DNA of 64,000 nt from Streptosporangium saharense (lineage in GTDB: Bacteria; Actinomycetota; Actinomycetes; Streptosporangiales; Streptosporangiaceae): contig NZ_JACHJP010000007.1 in the NCBI RefSeq assembly GCF_014203715.1, positions 330,558 through 394,557 of the forward strand, written 5' to 3'. The number at the start of each line of letters is the position of its first letter. The stretch's first letter is position 1. Position numbers and translations under genes: made by a program. The notes below the pieces were generated by a model, which saw only the letters and a program-made list of their open reading frames with translations, was not told the origin of the DNA and searched no databases. Below are positions 8,377-17,845 of the stretch, in pieces.

Positions 8377-9383
8377 CCCCTGCCTCCGAACGGGTTGTAG
8401 GCGTTGGTGAAGAGGTCCTCGGTCTTGACCTGACCCGGCTTGATCTCACCGGCGCGCTGCAGCCAGTCGATCCAGATCTGGAACTCCCTGGGGTCGATCA
8501 CGCCGCCCTTGCCCGCGACCCCGCTGCTCTTCCAGAGCTTGATTGCGGCGGTGTCCTCGTTGCGGTTCCGCCTGGCGATGATCGCCTCCGCCCTGGCGAC
8601 GTACTCCTCCCTTGAGTGGGTCTGGGTCCACTCGACGGCCTTGGCGACCGCCTCGACGAACTTCTTCGTGGTGTTGGGGTTGCGCGCGACGAACCTGTCG
8701 GTGAGCACGTAGCTGCCCGCGGTGAAGGGGCCGAACAGGTCGATGTCCTTGAAGAGGGCGTGGATGCCGCCGCGCTGCAGGGCCGTGTCACGCAGGACGC
8801 CGTTCAGCGCGGCCACGTCGATCTGGCCCTGGCGCAGCGCCTGTTCGGTGCTGATCGGGGGCACGACGACCAGCTCGACCTGCTTGATCTCCTCGGGGGT
8901 CAGGCCACCGCGCTTGAGGTACTCCTTGAGCACGGCCTCCAGGTGCGCCCCGAGGGTGTTGACGCCGATCTTCTTGCCGATCAGGTCTCGGGGACCCTTG
9001 ATCGGCGAGCCGTCGGGCACGAAGTAGCCGACGTAGCTGTCGGCGTCGCTGCCGTAGTAGCCGACGACCGCCTTGATGGGCGCCTTGGCGGCGGCCAGCT
9101 TGATGATGGCGCCGTTGAACGCGCCGCCGAAGTCGGTCTGCCCGGTCGCGGCGGCCTGGATGTCCTGCGGTCCTGAGATCGTGTTACCGATCCATTTGAG
9201 CTTCAGAGGGGCGAGGTAGCCGAGGTCCTCGGCCAGCTCGGGGAAGGTCACGGCGCCGACGCTGCCCTGGTAGCGCAGCTCCAGGGTCTCCGGCGCACCG
9301 GGTTTGGCCGCGGCCTCGGCGCCGCAACCGGCGAGACCGAGCGCGAGCAGCACAAGAAATGGGACGTTTCTGAACTTGATCAC
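8373..9383 (-). CDS. ABC transporter substrate-binding lipoprotein, sulfonate type
   Basis: A 336-residue protein starting at GTG 9383 with AGGAAA about 6 bases upstream. The signal peptide ends in a lipobox (LALGLAGC), so it is anchored in the membrane. The mature part has the SsuA/TauA/NMT1 pattern: LRYQGSVGAVTFPELAEDLGYL, GQTDFGGAFNGAII, IGVNTLGAHLEAVLKEYL and a C-terminal YNPFG. It should deliver an organosulfonate or similar small acid to the permease and is the first gene of the operon. Confidence 0.9.
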   Translation of the reverse strand: MIKFRNVPFLVLLALGLAGCGAEAAAKPGAPETLELRYQGSVGAVTFPELAEDLGYLAPLKLKWIGNTISGPQDIQAAATGQTDFGGAFNGAIIKLAAAKAPIKAVVGYYGSDADSYVGYFVPDGSPIKGPRDLIGKKIGVNTLGAHLEAVLKEYLKRGGLTPEEIKQVELVVVPPISTEQALRQGQIDVAALNGVLRDTALQRGGIHALFKDIDLFGPFTAGSYVLTDRFVARNPNTTKKFVEAVAKAVEWTQTHSREEYVARAEAIIARRNRNEDTAAIKLWKSSGVAGKGGVIDPREFQIWIDWLQRAGEIKPGQVKTEDLFTNAYNPFGGRG

Positions 9384-9480
9384 GAACGTTTCCTGAGAGA
9401 TGAAGGAGGGGGGACGAGGGTCGGTTCGTGATCACGGACACTGAGCACTGAACACGCGACAGAAGTCGACATGTGCACAC
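9184..9480 (-). CDS. Possible cysteine-rich leader ORF overlapping the binding-protein gene
   Basis: ATG 9480 lies about 20 bases after the predicted transcription start and opens with MCTCRLLSRVQC, giving three Cys in 12 codons. The frame runs 98 codons into the binding-protein gene. Only the first part is of interest: cysteine-coding upstream ORFs that attenuate sulfur genes are known in mycobacteria. No ribosome site is clear, and the downstream part is surely not a conserved protein. Confidence 0.3.
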   Translation of the reverse strand: MCTCRLLSRVQCSVSVITNRPSSPLLHLSGNVRDQVQKRPISCAARARSRRLRRRGRGQTRCAGDPGAALPGQRRRRDLPRAGRGPRLPRPSEAQMDR

Positions 9481-9507
9481 CGGGTCAGATAGAGGCCCAT
9501 ACCGGAG

Positions 9508-9536
9508 AAGCTACGCACCACTCCACGCCTAGTCAA
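9508..9536 (-). promoter_or_regulatory. Promoter of the sulfonate-type operon
   Basis: Read on the minus strand, TTGACT (9536-9531) is followed after exactly 17 bases by TAGCTT (9513-9508). This is one of the best matches to the housekeeping consensus in the window. Transcription should begin near 9501, leaving a leader of about 118 bases before the GTG at 9383. Confidence 0.65.
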
Positions 9537-9630
9537 TATTTCCTACTTGTTTTGCATGGAATCGTACGTGAGAAGTATGTGACAGTCATGCCCGGCGGGC
9601 GCACGGAGGCGACAACCTAGACTGAGACCC

Positions 9631-10296
9631 GTGATTGAGGACATCCAGGTCGACCCCGCCGTCAGCGCGCTGCGGCCGGACTTCGCCGTCCTGGCCATGA
9701 CGGTGTACGGCCTGCGCAACGGCCCGACCGACGACAGGTCGAGGGCCTGGCTGGCGACGGCGGCCAAGGAGGCCGTGTCCGCCGAGGACCCGAGGATCAA
9801 GTCCTGGCGCGAGGCCTACCGTGCGTTCGGCGCCAAACCCCAGCGGACGAGGCCGTCCGTCGACGCGCTGGTCAGGCGCATGCCGCTGCCGGAGATCAAC
9901 CTCGTGGTCGACGCCTACAACACGGTGAGCGTCAGGCACGGGCTCCCCATCGGAGGAGAGGACCTCGGCCGCTACGCCGGGGCCGCCAGGCTGGTCAGGG
10001 CCGTGGGCGACGAGCCGTTCGAGGTCGTCGAGAAGGGCGAGACCGTGATCGACACCCCCGAGATCGGCGAGGTCGTCTGGCGCGACGACCTGGGCGTCAC
10101 CTGCAGGCGGTGGAACTGGCGGCAGTGCGTACGGACCCGGATCACCGAGGAGACGACCGACGCGCTGTTCCTGCTGGAACGCCTGGCCCCGATGTCCCTC
10201 GACGAACTGCGCGCGGCGGGCGAGGAACTGACCGCCCTGCTTGAGACGGTGACGCCGGGCGTCACGGTCGAGTCCAGGCTCGTCGAGCATGAGTGA
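9631..10296 (+). CDS. B3/B4 tRNA-binding domain protein
   Basis: A 221-residue protein starting at GTG 9631. It is a stand-alone version of the B3/B4 domain of the phenylalanyl-tRNA synthetase beta subunit: RIKSWREAYRAFGAKPQRTRPSVDALVRR, LPEINLVVDAYNTVSVRHGLPIGGEDL and the late IGEVVWRDDLGVTCRRWNWRQC. In the synthetase this domain edits mischarged tRNA. Free-standing homologues are common in actinomycetes but their role is not settled. The gene stands alone, divergent from the sulfonate-type operon. Confidence 0.8.
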   Translation: MIEDIQVDPAVSALRPDFAVLAMTVYGLRNGPTDDRSRAWLATAAKEAVSAEDPRIKSWREAYRAFGAKPQRTRPSVDALVRRMPLPEINLVVDAYNTVSVRHGLPIGGEDLGRYAGAARLVRAVGDEPFEVVEKGETVIDTPEIGEVVWRDDLGVTCRRWNWRQCVRTRITEETTDALFLLERLAPMSLDELRAAGEELTALLETVTPGVTVESRLVEHE

Positions 10297-10466
10297 CCAG
10301 ACCCGTACCACCCAGATGGACCCCCCGGGGGTGACCGTTTTGAGCTGTCCTGAGAGGATCAGCCGGGGAGCTGCGGTCAGACTGGCGCAGGTCCGGGTCC
10401 GGGCGAGTAGCCTTGGACAGGTTCTCTATCATCAACGCCGATCTGCGGAAGAGGGCGATTTCCGCC

Positions 10467-13400
10467 GTGTCGTCTGAGTCGTCGCGGACAAACCCGCTGG
10501 CAGCCTTTGGTCAAAACGAATGGCTGGTCGACGAGCTGTATCAGAAGTACCTCCAGGATCCCGAGTCCGTGGACCGTGCCTGGTGGAACTTCTTCGCTGA
10601 TTACAGCCCTGACTCCGGGGCCGGCAGAGCCGTGCCCTCCGGGGCGGCTCCCGCCGCTCCCGCTCCCCCGACCTCCGCTGCGGCCCCGGTGACTCCCGCG
10701 GCCACTCCGGCAACCCCCACGCCGAAGCCCACCTCAGCACCGGCAGACCGACCCAAGCAGGAGACCCCGTTGCCCGCCGGTACCGAGGAAGTCAGACTCC
10801 GTGGCGCGGCCGCCCGTACGGCCGCCAACATGGAGGCAAGCCTCGTGGTGCCGACGGCGACCAGCGTGCGCGCCGTACCGGCGAAGCTGCTGATCGACAA
10901 CCGCATCGTGATCAACAACCACCTGTCGCGGGGCCGTGGCGGCAAGGTGTCGTTCACGCACCTCATCGGGTACGCGGTCATCAAGGCCCTCAAGGTCCTG
11001 CCGGAGATGAACCACTCCTACACGGAGGTGGACGGCAAGCCAGTGCTCGTCAAGCCCGAGCACGTCAACCTGGGCCTGGCCATCGACGTCGCCAAGAGCG
11101 ACGGCACCCGCCAGCTCCTGGTGCCCTCCATCAAGGCCTCAGAGGGCATGGACTTCCGCCAGTTCTGGGTCGCCTACGAGGACATCGTGCGCAAGGCGCG
11201 GTCCGGCAAGCTGGGCGTCGAGGACTTCGCGGGCACCACGATCTCGCTGACCAACCCGGGCACCATCGGCACGGTCCACTCGGTGCCGCGCCTGATGCCC
11301 GGCCAGGGCACGATCATCGGTGTCGGCGCGATGGAGTACCCCGCCGAGTACCAGGGCGCCTCTCCCGAGACGCTCTCCCGCCTCGCGGTGAGCAAGGTCA
11401 TGACGCTCACCAGCACCTACGACCACCGGATCATCCAGGGCGCCCAGTCGGGCGACTTCCTGCGCCAGATCCACCGGTTGCTCCTGGGCGAGGACGGCTT
11501 CTACGACGAGATCTTCGAGGCTCTGCGGATTCCGTACGAGCCGATCCGCTGGGTCCAGGACATCTCGGCCACCCACGACGACGACGTGGCCAAGTCGGCC
11601 CGGGTCATCGAGCTGATCCACGCCTTCCGGGTCCGCGGTCACCTGATGGCCGACACCGACCCGCTTGAGTACAAGCAGCGTAAGCACCCCGACCTCGACA
11701 TCAAGTCGCACGGGCTGACCCTGTGGGACCTGGAGCGCGAGTTCGCCACCGGTGGCTTCGGCGGCCGTCCCCTGATGAAGCTGCGCGAGATCCTCGGCGT
11801 GCTGCGTGACTCCTACTGCCGCACCATCGGCGTGGAGTACATGCACATGCAGAACCCCGAGGAGCGCGCCTGGATCCAGGCGCGGGTCGAGCGGCCGCAC
11901 GCCAAGCTCGACCGCACCGAGCAGCTGCGCATCCTGGAGCGGCTCAACACCGCCGAGGCGTTCGAGACGTTCCTGCAGACGAAGTTCGTCGGCCAGAAGC
12001 GCTTCTCCCTCGAAGGTGGCGAGTCCCTGATCCCGCTGCTCGACTCGGTGCTTTCGGCCGCGGCCGAGGAGGACCTCGACGAGGCCGTCATCGGCATGGC
12101 CCACCGCGGTCGGCTGAACGTGCTGGCCAACATCGTCGGCAAGTCCTACGGCCAGATCTTCGGCGAGTTCGAGGGCAACATCGACCCGCGCAGCGCCCAC
12201 GGCTCCGGCGACGTGAAGTACCACCTGGGCGCCAGCGGCGACTTCGTCTCGCCCGACGGCTCCAAGCTCAAGGCCTCCGTCGTGGCCAACCCCTCCCACC
12301 TGGAGACGGTCGACCCGGTCCTTGAGGGTGTGGTCCGCGCCAAGCAGGACCTGCTCGAACGCGGCGAGGAGGGCTTCAGCGTCCTGCCCGTGCTCGTCCA
12401 CGGCGACGCGGCCTTCGCGGGCCAGGGCGTCGTCGCGGAGACGCTGAACCTGTCGCAGCTACGCGGCTACCGCACCGGCGGCACCGTGCACATCGTGGTC
12501 AACAACCAGGTCGGCTTCACCACGAGCCCGGCCAGCTCGCGTTCCAGCGTGTACGCGACCGACGTGGCCCGGATGATCCAGGCGCCGATCTTCCACGTCA
12601 ACGGTGACGACCCCGAGGCCGTGGTCCGGGTCGGCAACCTGGCCTTCGAGTACCGCAAGGCGTTCCGCAAGGACGTCGTGATCGACCTGATCTGCTACCG
12701 CCGTCGCGGCCACAACGAGACCGACAACCCGGGCTTCACCCAGCCGCTGATGTACGACCTGATCGACGCCAAGCGCTCGACCCGCAAGCTCTACACCGAG
12801 GCGCTGATCGGCCGGGGCGACATCACGGTCGAGGAGGCCGAGAGCGCGCTGCGCGACTACCAGGCCAAGCTGGAGAACGCCTTCGCCGAGACCCGCGAGG
12901 CGGTCAAGCAGCCGACCGGTGAGTTCGCCCGTCCCGACACCATGGAGACCATCCCGTGGTCCCACGAGGACACCCCGACGGGCATCTCCGAGGAGACGGT
13001 CAAGCGGATCATCGACACGCAGCTCAACCTGCCGGAGGGCTTCACCGTCCACCCGCGGCTGCTGCCGGTGCTCCAGCGCCGTGGCCAGATGGTCGCCGAG
13101 GACCGCGTCGACTGGAGCACGGGTGAGACCCTGGCCTTCGGTTCGCTGCTGATCGACGGCCACCCGGTCCGGCTCGTCGGCCAGGACTCCCGGCGCGGCA
13201 CCTTCACCCAGCGCCACGCCGTGCTGGTCGACCGCATCACCGGTGCCGAGCACACCCCGCTCAAGACGTTCAACGAGGGCACCACGAAGTTCTACGTCTA
13301 CGACTCGCTGCTCAGCGAGTACGCCGCGCTCGGCTTCGAGTACGGCTACAGCGTGGAGCGCCCCGAGGCCCTGGTGACCTGGGAGGCCCAGTTCGGTGAC

Positions 13401-14135
13401 TTCGTCAACGGCGCCCAGTCCGTCATCGACGAGTACATCACCGCGGGCGAGCAGAAGTGGGGCCAGCGTTCCAGCGTCACCCTGCTGCTGCCGCACGGCT
13501 ACGAGGGTCAGGGTCCCGACCACTCCTCGGCCCGCATCGAGCGCTTCCTGCTGATGTGCGCCCAGGACAACATGACCGTGGCCCAGCCGACGCTGCCGGC
13601 CAACTACTTCCACCTGCTGCGCTGGCAGACGATGTCGAACCGGCGCCGTCCGCTGGTGGTGTTCACGCCCAAGTCGCTGCTGCGGCACAAGGCCGCGGTC
13701 TCGGCGGTCAGCGAGTTCACCTCGGGGTCGTTCAGGCCCGTGCTCGGCGACACCACGGTCAACCCGGCGCAGGTCCGCAAGGTCGTCCTGTGCTCCGGCA
13801 AGATCTACTACGACCTGGCCGCGGCCAGGGAGAAGCAGGGCAGGTACGACGTGGCGATCGTCCGTCTGGAGCGGCTCTACCCGTTCCCGGCGAACCCGCT
13901 CCAGGCCGAGCTGGCCCGCTACGGCGACAACGTCGAGGTGGCCTGGGCGCAGGACGAGCCCGCCAACATGGGCCCGTGGCCGTTCCTGACCATGAAGATG
14001 GTCGAGCACCCCGACGCGTTCGGCGGTCGCAGGCTCAGGCGGATCTCCCGCAAGGCGAACTCCTCCCCGGCGACCGGCTCGCACTCCACGCACGAGACGG
14101 AGCTGCAGCAGATCCTGAACGAGGTCTTCGACTAG
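10467..14135 (+). CDS. kgd: Multifunctional 2-oxoglutarate dehydrogenase/decarboxylase (E2-E1 fusion)
   Basis: A 1222-residue enzyme of the actinobacterial KGD/OdhA type. I prefer GTG 10467 over TTG 10413 because homologues start just before the [16 protein letters not shown] helix. After a Pro/Ala-rich linker comes the E2 succinyltransferase core, with catalytic His about residue 320 in [16 protein letters not shown]. The E1 part follows: [13 protein letters not shown], the [15 protein letters not shown] thiamine-site region, [15 protein letters not shown], and the pyrimidine domain. It converts 2-oxoglutarate to succinyl-CoA with E3 in the TCA cycle; the E2o lipoyl domain is missing, as in this family. 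It is normally regulated by the FHA protein GarA/OdhI, not encoded here. Confidence 0.96.
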   Translation: MSSESSRTNPLAAFGQNEWLVDELYQKYLQDPESVDRAWWNFFADYSPDSGAGRAVPSGAAPAAPAPPTSAAAPVTPAATPATPTPKPTSAPADRPKQETPLPAGTEEVRLRGAAARTAANMEASLVVPTATSVRAVPAKLLIDNRIVINNHLSRGRGGKVSFTHLIGYAVIKALKVLPEMNHSYTEVDGKPVLVKPEHVNLGLAIDVAKSDGTRQLLVPSIKASEGMDFRQFWVAYEDIVRKARSGKLGVEDFAGTTISLTNPGTIGTVHSVPRLMPGQGTIIGVGAMEYPAEYQGASPETLSRLAVSKVMTLTSTYDHRIIQGAQSGDFLRQIHRLLLGEDGFYDEIFEALRIPYEPIRWVQDISATHDDDVAKSARVIELIHAFRVRGHLMADTDPLEYKQRKHPDLDIKSHGLTLWDLEREFATGGFGGRPLMKLREILGVLRDSYCRTIGVEYMHMQNPEERAWIQARVERPHAKLDRTEQLRILERLNTAEAFETFLQTKFVGQKRFSLEGGESLIPLLDSVLSAAAEEDLDEAVIGMAHRGRLNVLANIVGKSYGQIFGEFEGNIDPRSAHGSGDVKYHLGASGDFVSPDGSKLKASVVANPSHLETVDPVLEGVVRAKQDLLERGEEGFSVLPVLVHGDAAFAGQGVVAETLNLSQLRGYRTGGTVHIVVNNQVGFTTSPASSRSSVYATDVARMIQAPIFHVNGDDPEAVVRVGNLAFEYRKAFRKDVVIDLICYRRRGHNETDNPGFTQPLMYDLIDAKRSTRKLYTEALIGRGDITVEEAESALRDYQAKLENAFAETREAVKQPTGEFARPDTMETIPWSHEDTPTGISEETVKRIIDTQLNLPEGFTVHPRLLPVLQRRGQMVAEDRVDWSTGETLAFGSLLIDGHPVRLVGQDSRRGTFTQRHAVLVDRITGAEHTPLKTFNEGTTKFYVYDSLLSEYAALGFEYGYSVERPEALVTWEAQFGDFVNGAQSVIDEYITAGEQKWGQRSSVTLLLPHGYEGQGPDHSSARIERFLLMCAQDNMTVAQPTLPANYFHLLRWQTMSNRRRPLVVFTPKSLLRHKAAVSAVSEFTSGSFRPVLGDTTVNPAQVRKVVLCSGKIYYDLAAAREKQGRYDVAIVRLERLYPFPANPLQAELARYGDNVEVAWAQDEPANMGPWPFLTMKMVEHPDAFGGRRLRRISRKANSSPATGSHSTHETELQQILNEVFD

Positions 14136-14151
14136 GGCCGAAGCACATGGA

Positions 14152-14193
14152 GGAAGTCCCCCGCAGGAGAATCCTGTGGGGGACTTCCCCTTT
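14152..14193 (+). terminator. Terminator of kgd
   Basis: The 17-bp stem (14152-14168 with 14172-14188, one G-T pair) begins 16 bases after the kgd stop and is followed by CCCTTT. It is the cleanest terminator in the left half of the window. Confidence 0.8.
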
Positions 14194-14224
14194 GGGTCCC
14201 GTTGTGAGCTGAGAGAGGACGACG

Positions 14225-14404
14225 ATGTACTTCACCGATCGGGGCATCGAGGAGCTCGTCACGCGCCGTGGCGAGGAGGAGGTCAGTCTGACCTGGCTCG
14301 CCGAGCGGCTGCGCGAGTTCGTCGACCTGAACCCCGAGTTCGAGATCCCGGTGGAACGGCTGGCGACCTGGCTGGCCCGCCTGGACGACGACGAAGACGA
14401 GTAG
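14225..14404 (+). CDS. DUF6104 family small acidic protein
   Basis: A 59-residue protein starting at ATG 14225 with GAGAGGAC upstream. The sequence begins MYFTDRGIEELVTRRGEEEV and continues with SLTWLAERLREFVDLNP and an acidic tail LARLDDDEDE. It closely resembles the small DUF6104 proteins found next to kgd in many actinomycetes, so it is a real gene despite its size. Predicted as mostly helical with no membrane segment. Function unknown; the conserved position beside kgd suggests a link to central metabolism. Confidence 0.75.
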   Translation: MYFTDRGIEELVTRRGEEEVSLTWLAERLREFVDLNPEFEIPVERLATWLARLDDDEDE

Positions 14405-14410
14405 ACAAAC

Positions 14411-14450
14411 GCGATATATCTTGACCACTGCCTACAACGCGACATATCGT
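14411..14450 (+). promoter_or_regulatory. Promoter with PadR-like operator repeats
   Basis: TTGACC (14421-14426) and TATCGT (14445-14450) are 18 bases apart. The perfect palindrome GATATATC (14413-14420) abuts the -35 box, and the related CGACATATCG (14440-14449) covers the -10 box. Two AT-rich near-copies over the promoter of an operon that ends in a PadR gene suggest autorepression. Confidence 0.5.
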
Positions 14451-14474
14451 GTCTCCATAAGGAGGTCACGAATC

Positions 14475-15272
14475 ATGCGGCAGTGGACGATCGAAAAACC
14501 CGAGCAGCTCACCTTCGAGACCGTGCGCAAGCTCAACGTGCGGATTGTGGCGGGCAGGCTGGCGGTGCTGGCCAGCGAGGGACCACCCACCCTTGAGGTC
14601 ACCGACATCGGCACCCCGCCGTTGATCGTCACGCACGACGACGACGGCACGCTCAGCGTCGCCTACAAGGACCTGACCTGGGAGGGTCTGCTCGGCTGGC
14701 TGCAACCCGGGCGCAGGGAGACCACGCTGACGCTGACCGTGCCGAAGGACTGCCCGGTCAGCGCGGGAGTGGTCTCCGCCTCAGCGGTCGTCGCCGGTTT
14801 CGAGAACCGCACCTCGGTCAAGAGCGTCAACGGCGAGATCGTGCTCGACGGGGTCAGCGGCGAGATCATCGCCGACACCGTCTCCGGGACCGTGGAGAGC
14901 CGCGGCCTGGTCGGCGACCTTTCCTTCAAGAGCGTCTCCGGTGAGCTGACCGTGGCCCAGGGCACGCCCCGCCGCCTGACCGCGACCACCGTCTCCGGCC
15001 GGATCACCGCGGACCTGGACCTTCCGCCGACCGGTCACGTGACGCTGAACAGCGTCTCCGGCGAGATCGTGCTCAGGCTTCCGCCCACGGTCGAGACCGA
15101 CGTCACCATCCGTTCGACCTCGGGCAGGATCGACACCGCCTTCTCCGAGCTGCGCCACGGCAGCCAGCCGGGAGCGAAGTCGTTGCGTGGCCGGATCGGC
15201 GGGGGCATGGCCTCGCTGACGGCGACGACCCTCTCCGCGGACGTCACCCTGCTGAAGGGAGCACTGGCATGA
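14475..15272 (+). CDS. DUF4097 beta-repeat (adhesin-like) protein
   Basis: A 265-residue protein; ATG 14475 follows AAGGAGGT. The body is a series of short beta repeats with the recurring phrase SVSGEI or TVSGRI (SVNGEIVLDGVSGEIIADTVSGTVES, FKSVSGELTV, TTVSGRITADL, NSVSGEIVLRL, RSTSGRID), typical of the DUF4097 right-handed beta fold. There is no signal peptide or membrane segment, so it is probably cytoplasmic. Its stop overlaps the PadR start (ATGA), a pairing seen in many actinomycetes; it may sense an envelope or membrane state for the regulator, but this is inference. Confidence 0.8.
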   Translation: MRQWTIEKPEQLTFETVRKLNVRIVAGRLAVLASEGPPTLEVTDIGTPPLIVTHDDDGTLSVAYKDLTWEGLLGWLQPGRRETTLTLTVPKDCPVSAGVVSASAVVAGFENRTSVKSVNGEIVLDGVSGEIIADTVSGTVESRGLVGDLSFKSVSGELTVAQGTPRRLTATTVSGRITADLDLPPTGHVTLNSVSGEIVLRLPPTVETDVTIRSTSGRIDTAFSELRHGSQPGAKSLRGRIGGGMASLTATTLSADVTLLKGALA

Positions 15273-15979
15273 GCCCGGTCTTCGGCCACGGGCGGCTGCG
15301 TCTCTACCTCCTCAAACTGCTCCAGGAGAGCCCGCGCCACGGTTACGAGGTGATCCGGCTGCTCCAGGACCGTTTCCTCGGCGTCTACTCGCCCTCGCCC
15401 GGCACGATCTACCCGCGTCTGGCCCGCCTGGAGGAGGAGGGCCTGGTCACCCACGAGGTGGTGAACGGCAAGAAGGTCTTCACCCTCACCGAGCAGGGTG
15501 AGCAGGAGCTGAACGCCAGGGGTGACGAACTCGCCGACCTCGAACAGGAGATCTCCGAGTCGGTCCGCGACATCGCCCGCGAGGTCAAGGAGGACGTGCG
15601 CGACACCGTCAGGTCACTGCGTGACGAGCTGACCCAGATGGCCCGCGAGGTGCGTCAGGGCGTCAAACAGGACGAGCAGCGGATCAAGCAGGAGCAGCGG
15701 GAGACCTGGCGGGAGCACAAGGCCGAGTGGCAGCGGCAGAAACACGAGTGGAAGCGCCAGGCCCACGAGTGGCGACGCGAGTGGAAGCAGCACTGGGCGG
15801 AGAGCTTCACCGGTCACGGCCCCTCGGACGCCGACGACCAGCTCGGGCAGATGCTGGCCGAGTTCGTCCAGGAGGTCCGTCAGGACACGGCGGCGGGGAG
15901 GGTGACCGAGGAGACACTGGCCACCGCGCAGGACGCGCTCTACGACGCCGCCCGCCGCATCCGCGAAGCCCTGCGCTGA
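15269..15979 (+). CDS. PadR-family regulator with long charged helical C-terminus
   Basis: A 236-residue protein. Residues 5-90 form the PadR winged helix (RLRLYLLKLLQESPRHGYEVIRLLQDRFLG, SPSPGTIYPRLARLEEEGLVTHE). Residues 95-185 are an unusually charged, Glu/Arg/Gln/Trp-rich helix (KQEQRETWREHKAEWQRQKH, EWKRQAHEWRREWKQHW) that must be a coiled coil or an extended dimer arm, much longer than in short PadR proteins. It is coupled to the DUF4097 gene and probably represses the shared promoter near 14420. Confidence 0.88.
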   Translation: MSPVFGHGRLRLYLLKLLQESPRHGYEVIRLLQDRFLGVYSPSPGTIYPRLARLEEEGLVTHEVVNGKKVFTLTEQGEQELNARGDELADLEQEISESVRDIAREVKEDVRDTVRSLRDELTQMAREVRQGVKQDEQRIKQEQRETWREHKAEWQRQKHEWKRQAHEWRREWKQHWAESFTGHGPSDADDQLGQMLAEFVQEVRQDTAAGRVTEETLATAQDALYDAARRIREALR

Positions 15980-15985
15980 CCCTTC

Positions 15986-16942
15986 TTACGGCGTGAAGAC
16001 GATCTTTCCGAAGACGTCGCCGTCCCGCATGGCCGCGAACCCCGAGCGGGCCTCGGCCAGCGGGAGCACCCGGTCGATCACCGGGCGGGCACCGGTCTGC
16101 TCAAGGAAGCGGGCCAGCCTGCCCAACTGCTCGCGGGTGCCCATGGTGGAACCGACGACCGAAAGCTGCAGGAAGAAGACCCTGTTGAGGTCGGCGGGGG
16201 GTACGGCTCCGCTGGTGGCACCCGAGACGACGATCCGGCCACCCGGGCGCAGCGCCTTGAGCGAGTGCGCCCAGGTGGCCTGGCCGACGGTCTCCATCAC
16301 CGCGTCCACCCGCTCCGGCAGCCGGGCGCCGCTGTCGAAGACCTGGTCGGCGCCCAGTTCCAGGGCGCGGCGCCGCTTGTCCTCCGAGCGGCTGGTGACC
16401 CAGACCCGGTAGCCGCCCGCCCTGCCCAGGACGACCAGCGCGGTCGCGACGCCACCGCCCGCCCCCTGGACGAGCACCGTCGAGCCGGGTTCCAGACCCG
16501 CCTTCTCGAACAGCATCCGGTAGGCGGTCAGCCACGCGGTCGGCAAGCAGGCGGCCTCCTCGAAGCTGAGCGCGGCGGGCTTGGGCACCAGGTTGCGCCG
16601 GGGCACGGCCACCCGCTCGGCGAAGGTGCCGTCGTGGACCTCGGAGAGCAGCGACCTGCGGGGGTCGAGCGTCTCGTCGGGTCCCTCACCGACCACCGCG
16701 TGCACGATGACCTCGTTGCCGTCCTCGTCGACACCCGCGGCGTCGCAGCCGAGGACGATCGGCAGCCTCTCCTGGCGGATCCCCACACCTCTGAGGGTCC
16801 ACAGGTCGTGGTGGTTGAGCGTGGCGGCCCGCACCGTGACGACGGTCCAGCCGTCCTGGGCCTCGGGGTCGGGGCGCTGCCCGAGCGCGAGGCCGGCGAG
16901 CGGGTCATCCGGGTCGGTCCGGGTGGCGGTTACGGCGAACAT
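15986..16942 (-). CDS. Zinc-independent quinone oxidoreductase-type dehydrogenase
   Basis: A 318-residue MDR-family protein. The N-terminal GroES-like domain has VRAATLNHHDLWTLRGVG and LPIVLGCDAAGVDEDG. The Rossmann domain has GSTVLVQGAGGGVATALVVLGRAGGYRVWVTSRS and LGADQVFDSGA. The structural zinc cysteines of alcohol dehydrogenases are absent. Members reduce quinones or enones with NADPH; the substrate is unknown. It is convergent with the PadR gene, 6 bases apart, and 9 bases from the stop-to-start junction with the membrane protein gene upstream, so those two probably form an operon. Confidence 0.85.
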   Translation of the reverse strand: MFAVTATRTDPDDPLAGLALGQRPDPEAQDGWTVVTVRAATLNHHDLWTLRGVGIRQERLPIVLGCDAAGVDEDGNEVIVHAVVGEGPDETLDPRRSLLSEVHDGTFAERVAVPRRNLVPKPAALSFEEAACLPTAWLTAYRMLFEKAGLEPGSTVLVQGAGGGVATALVVLGRAGGYRVWVTSRSEDKRRRALELGADQVFDSGARLPERVDAVMETVGQATWAHSLKALRPGGRIVVSGATSGAVPPADLNRVFFLQLSVVGSTMGTREQLGRLARFLEQTGARPVIDRVLPLAEARSGFAAMRDGDVFGKIVFTP

Positions 16943-16951
16943 GGCCGCACC

Positions 16952-17845
16952 CTACCGAACCAGTTTGCCCCTGACCTCGGCGATCACCCGCTCCACGACT
17001 CCCCGCTCACCAGAGGCGGCGACGTAGACCCCGTTCCTGCAGACGCTCTTCGAGACGCCCTGACCTGCCTCAATCGGGCCGATCGAGGCGGTGTCACAGT
17101 GCGGCATGGGCGCGACCACGACCAGCGGCCCGCCGAATCCGCCGAACCACAGCCGCGGCCCGGCGATCCCGCCCCTGAAGATCTGGCCCGGCTCGGCGAG
17201 CCGTACGGGAGAGGAGCCCTCCAGCACGAGGTAGCCGTCCTTCGTCACTTCGCCGTGCAGGTTCTTCGCCCACAACTGCCGCTGTTCGAAGGTCATCCCG
17301 TTCTTCTGGTCGCGCAGCGTGACGTACCAGGGGGTGAAGTCGAACAGCATGACCTGCCCCTCCGTGGGGCTCGCCGCCTGCCAGAGGGTGCTGTTGCCGG
17401 CCAGCTCGCGGATCATGGGACCGCCCTGGGAGACCTCCTCGTGCCCTCCCGGGGGAACGGTCAGCTCCCGGTACAGGCTGAAGTAGCCGTCGAGCCAGCC
17501 GCCGCGTGCGGGCCGTACGCCCAGTTCGGCCAGGCGCAGGTCGGCGGGATAGGTGATCTCCGCCTTGGTGCCGTCGGGGAAGACGACGTCCAGGATCTTC
17601 CTGTCGCCCTTGGAGCGTGGCTTGGGATAGAGCACGTTGGTCGGGGTCGCCGCAGCGACCGGTGTGGAGACCGTGCCCGAAACGGTGGCTCGTGGATCGG
17701 GGACGGGTGGAAGCCCGGGATCCCTGCTGACCAGCAGACTGACGACCGGGACGACCACGAGCGCGGCCAGCACCGCGATCCCGATCCAGCGTCGGGAACC
17801 CGCTGGTCCCCCGGCCTCGATGACGTCGTTCGGATCCCCGACCAC
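16952..17845 (-). CDS. Single-pass membrane protein of unknown function
   Basis: A 297-residue protein from GTG 17845 (GAAGGCAG upstream). One membrane helix near residues 19-39 (WIGIAVLAALVVVPVVSLLVS) is followed by a Pro/Thr-rich linker and an external domain of about 220 residues with a few aromatic-rich strands (WLDGYFSLYRELTVPPGGH, MLFDFTPWYVTLRDQKNG, GPRLWFGGFGGPLVVVAPMPHC). Two Cys (in MPHCDTAS and KSVCRNG) may pair. I recognise no family. It is probably co-transcribed with the oxidoreductase downstream. Confidence 0.65.
   Translation of the reverse strand: MVGDPNDVIEAGGPAGSRRWIGIAVLAALVVVPVVSLLVSRDPGLPPVPDPRATVSGTVSTPVAAATPTNVLYPKPRSKGDRKILDVVFPDGTKAEITYPADLRLAELGVRPARGGWLDGYFSLYRELTVPPGGHEEVSQGGPMIRELAGNSTLWQAASPTEGQVMLFDFTPWYVTLRDQKNGMTFEQRQLWAKNLHGEVTKDGYLVLEGSSPVRLAEPGQIFRGGIAGPRLWFGGFGGPLVVVAPMPHCDTASIGPIEAGQGVSKSVCRNGVYVAASGERGVVERVIAEVRGKLVR

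Noticed and set aside
11139..14093. Two very long minus-strand frames (420 and 544 codons) opposite kgd
   Set aside because: They are antisense shadows of a strongly conserved gene. In high-GC DNA the reverse complement of biased codons stays open. The translations are Val/Asp/Gly/Leu/Arg-rich with no family match.
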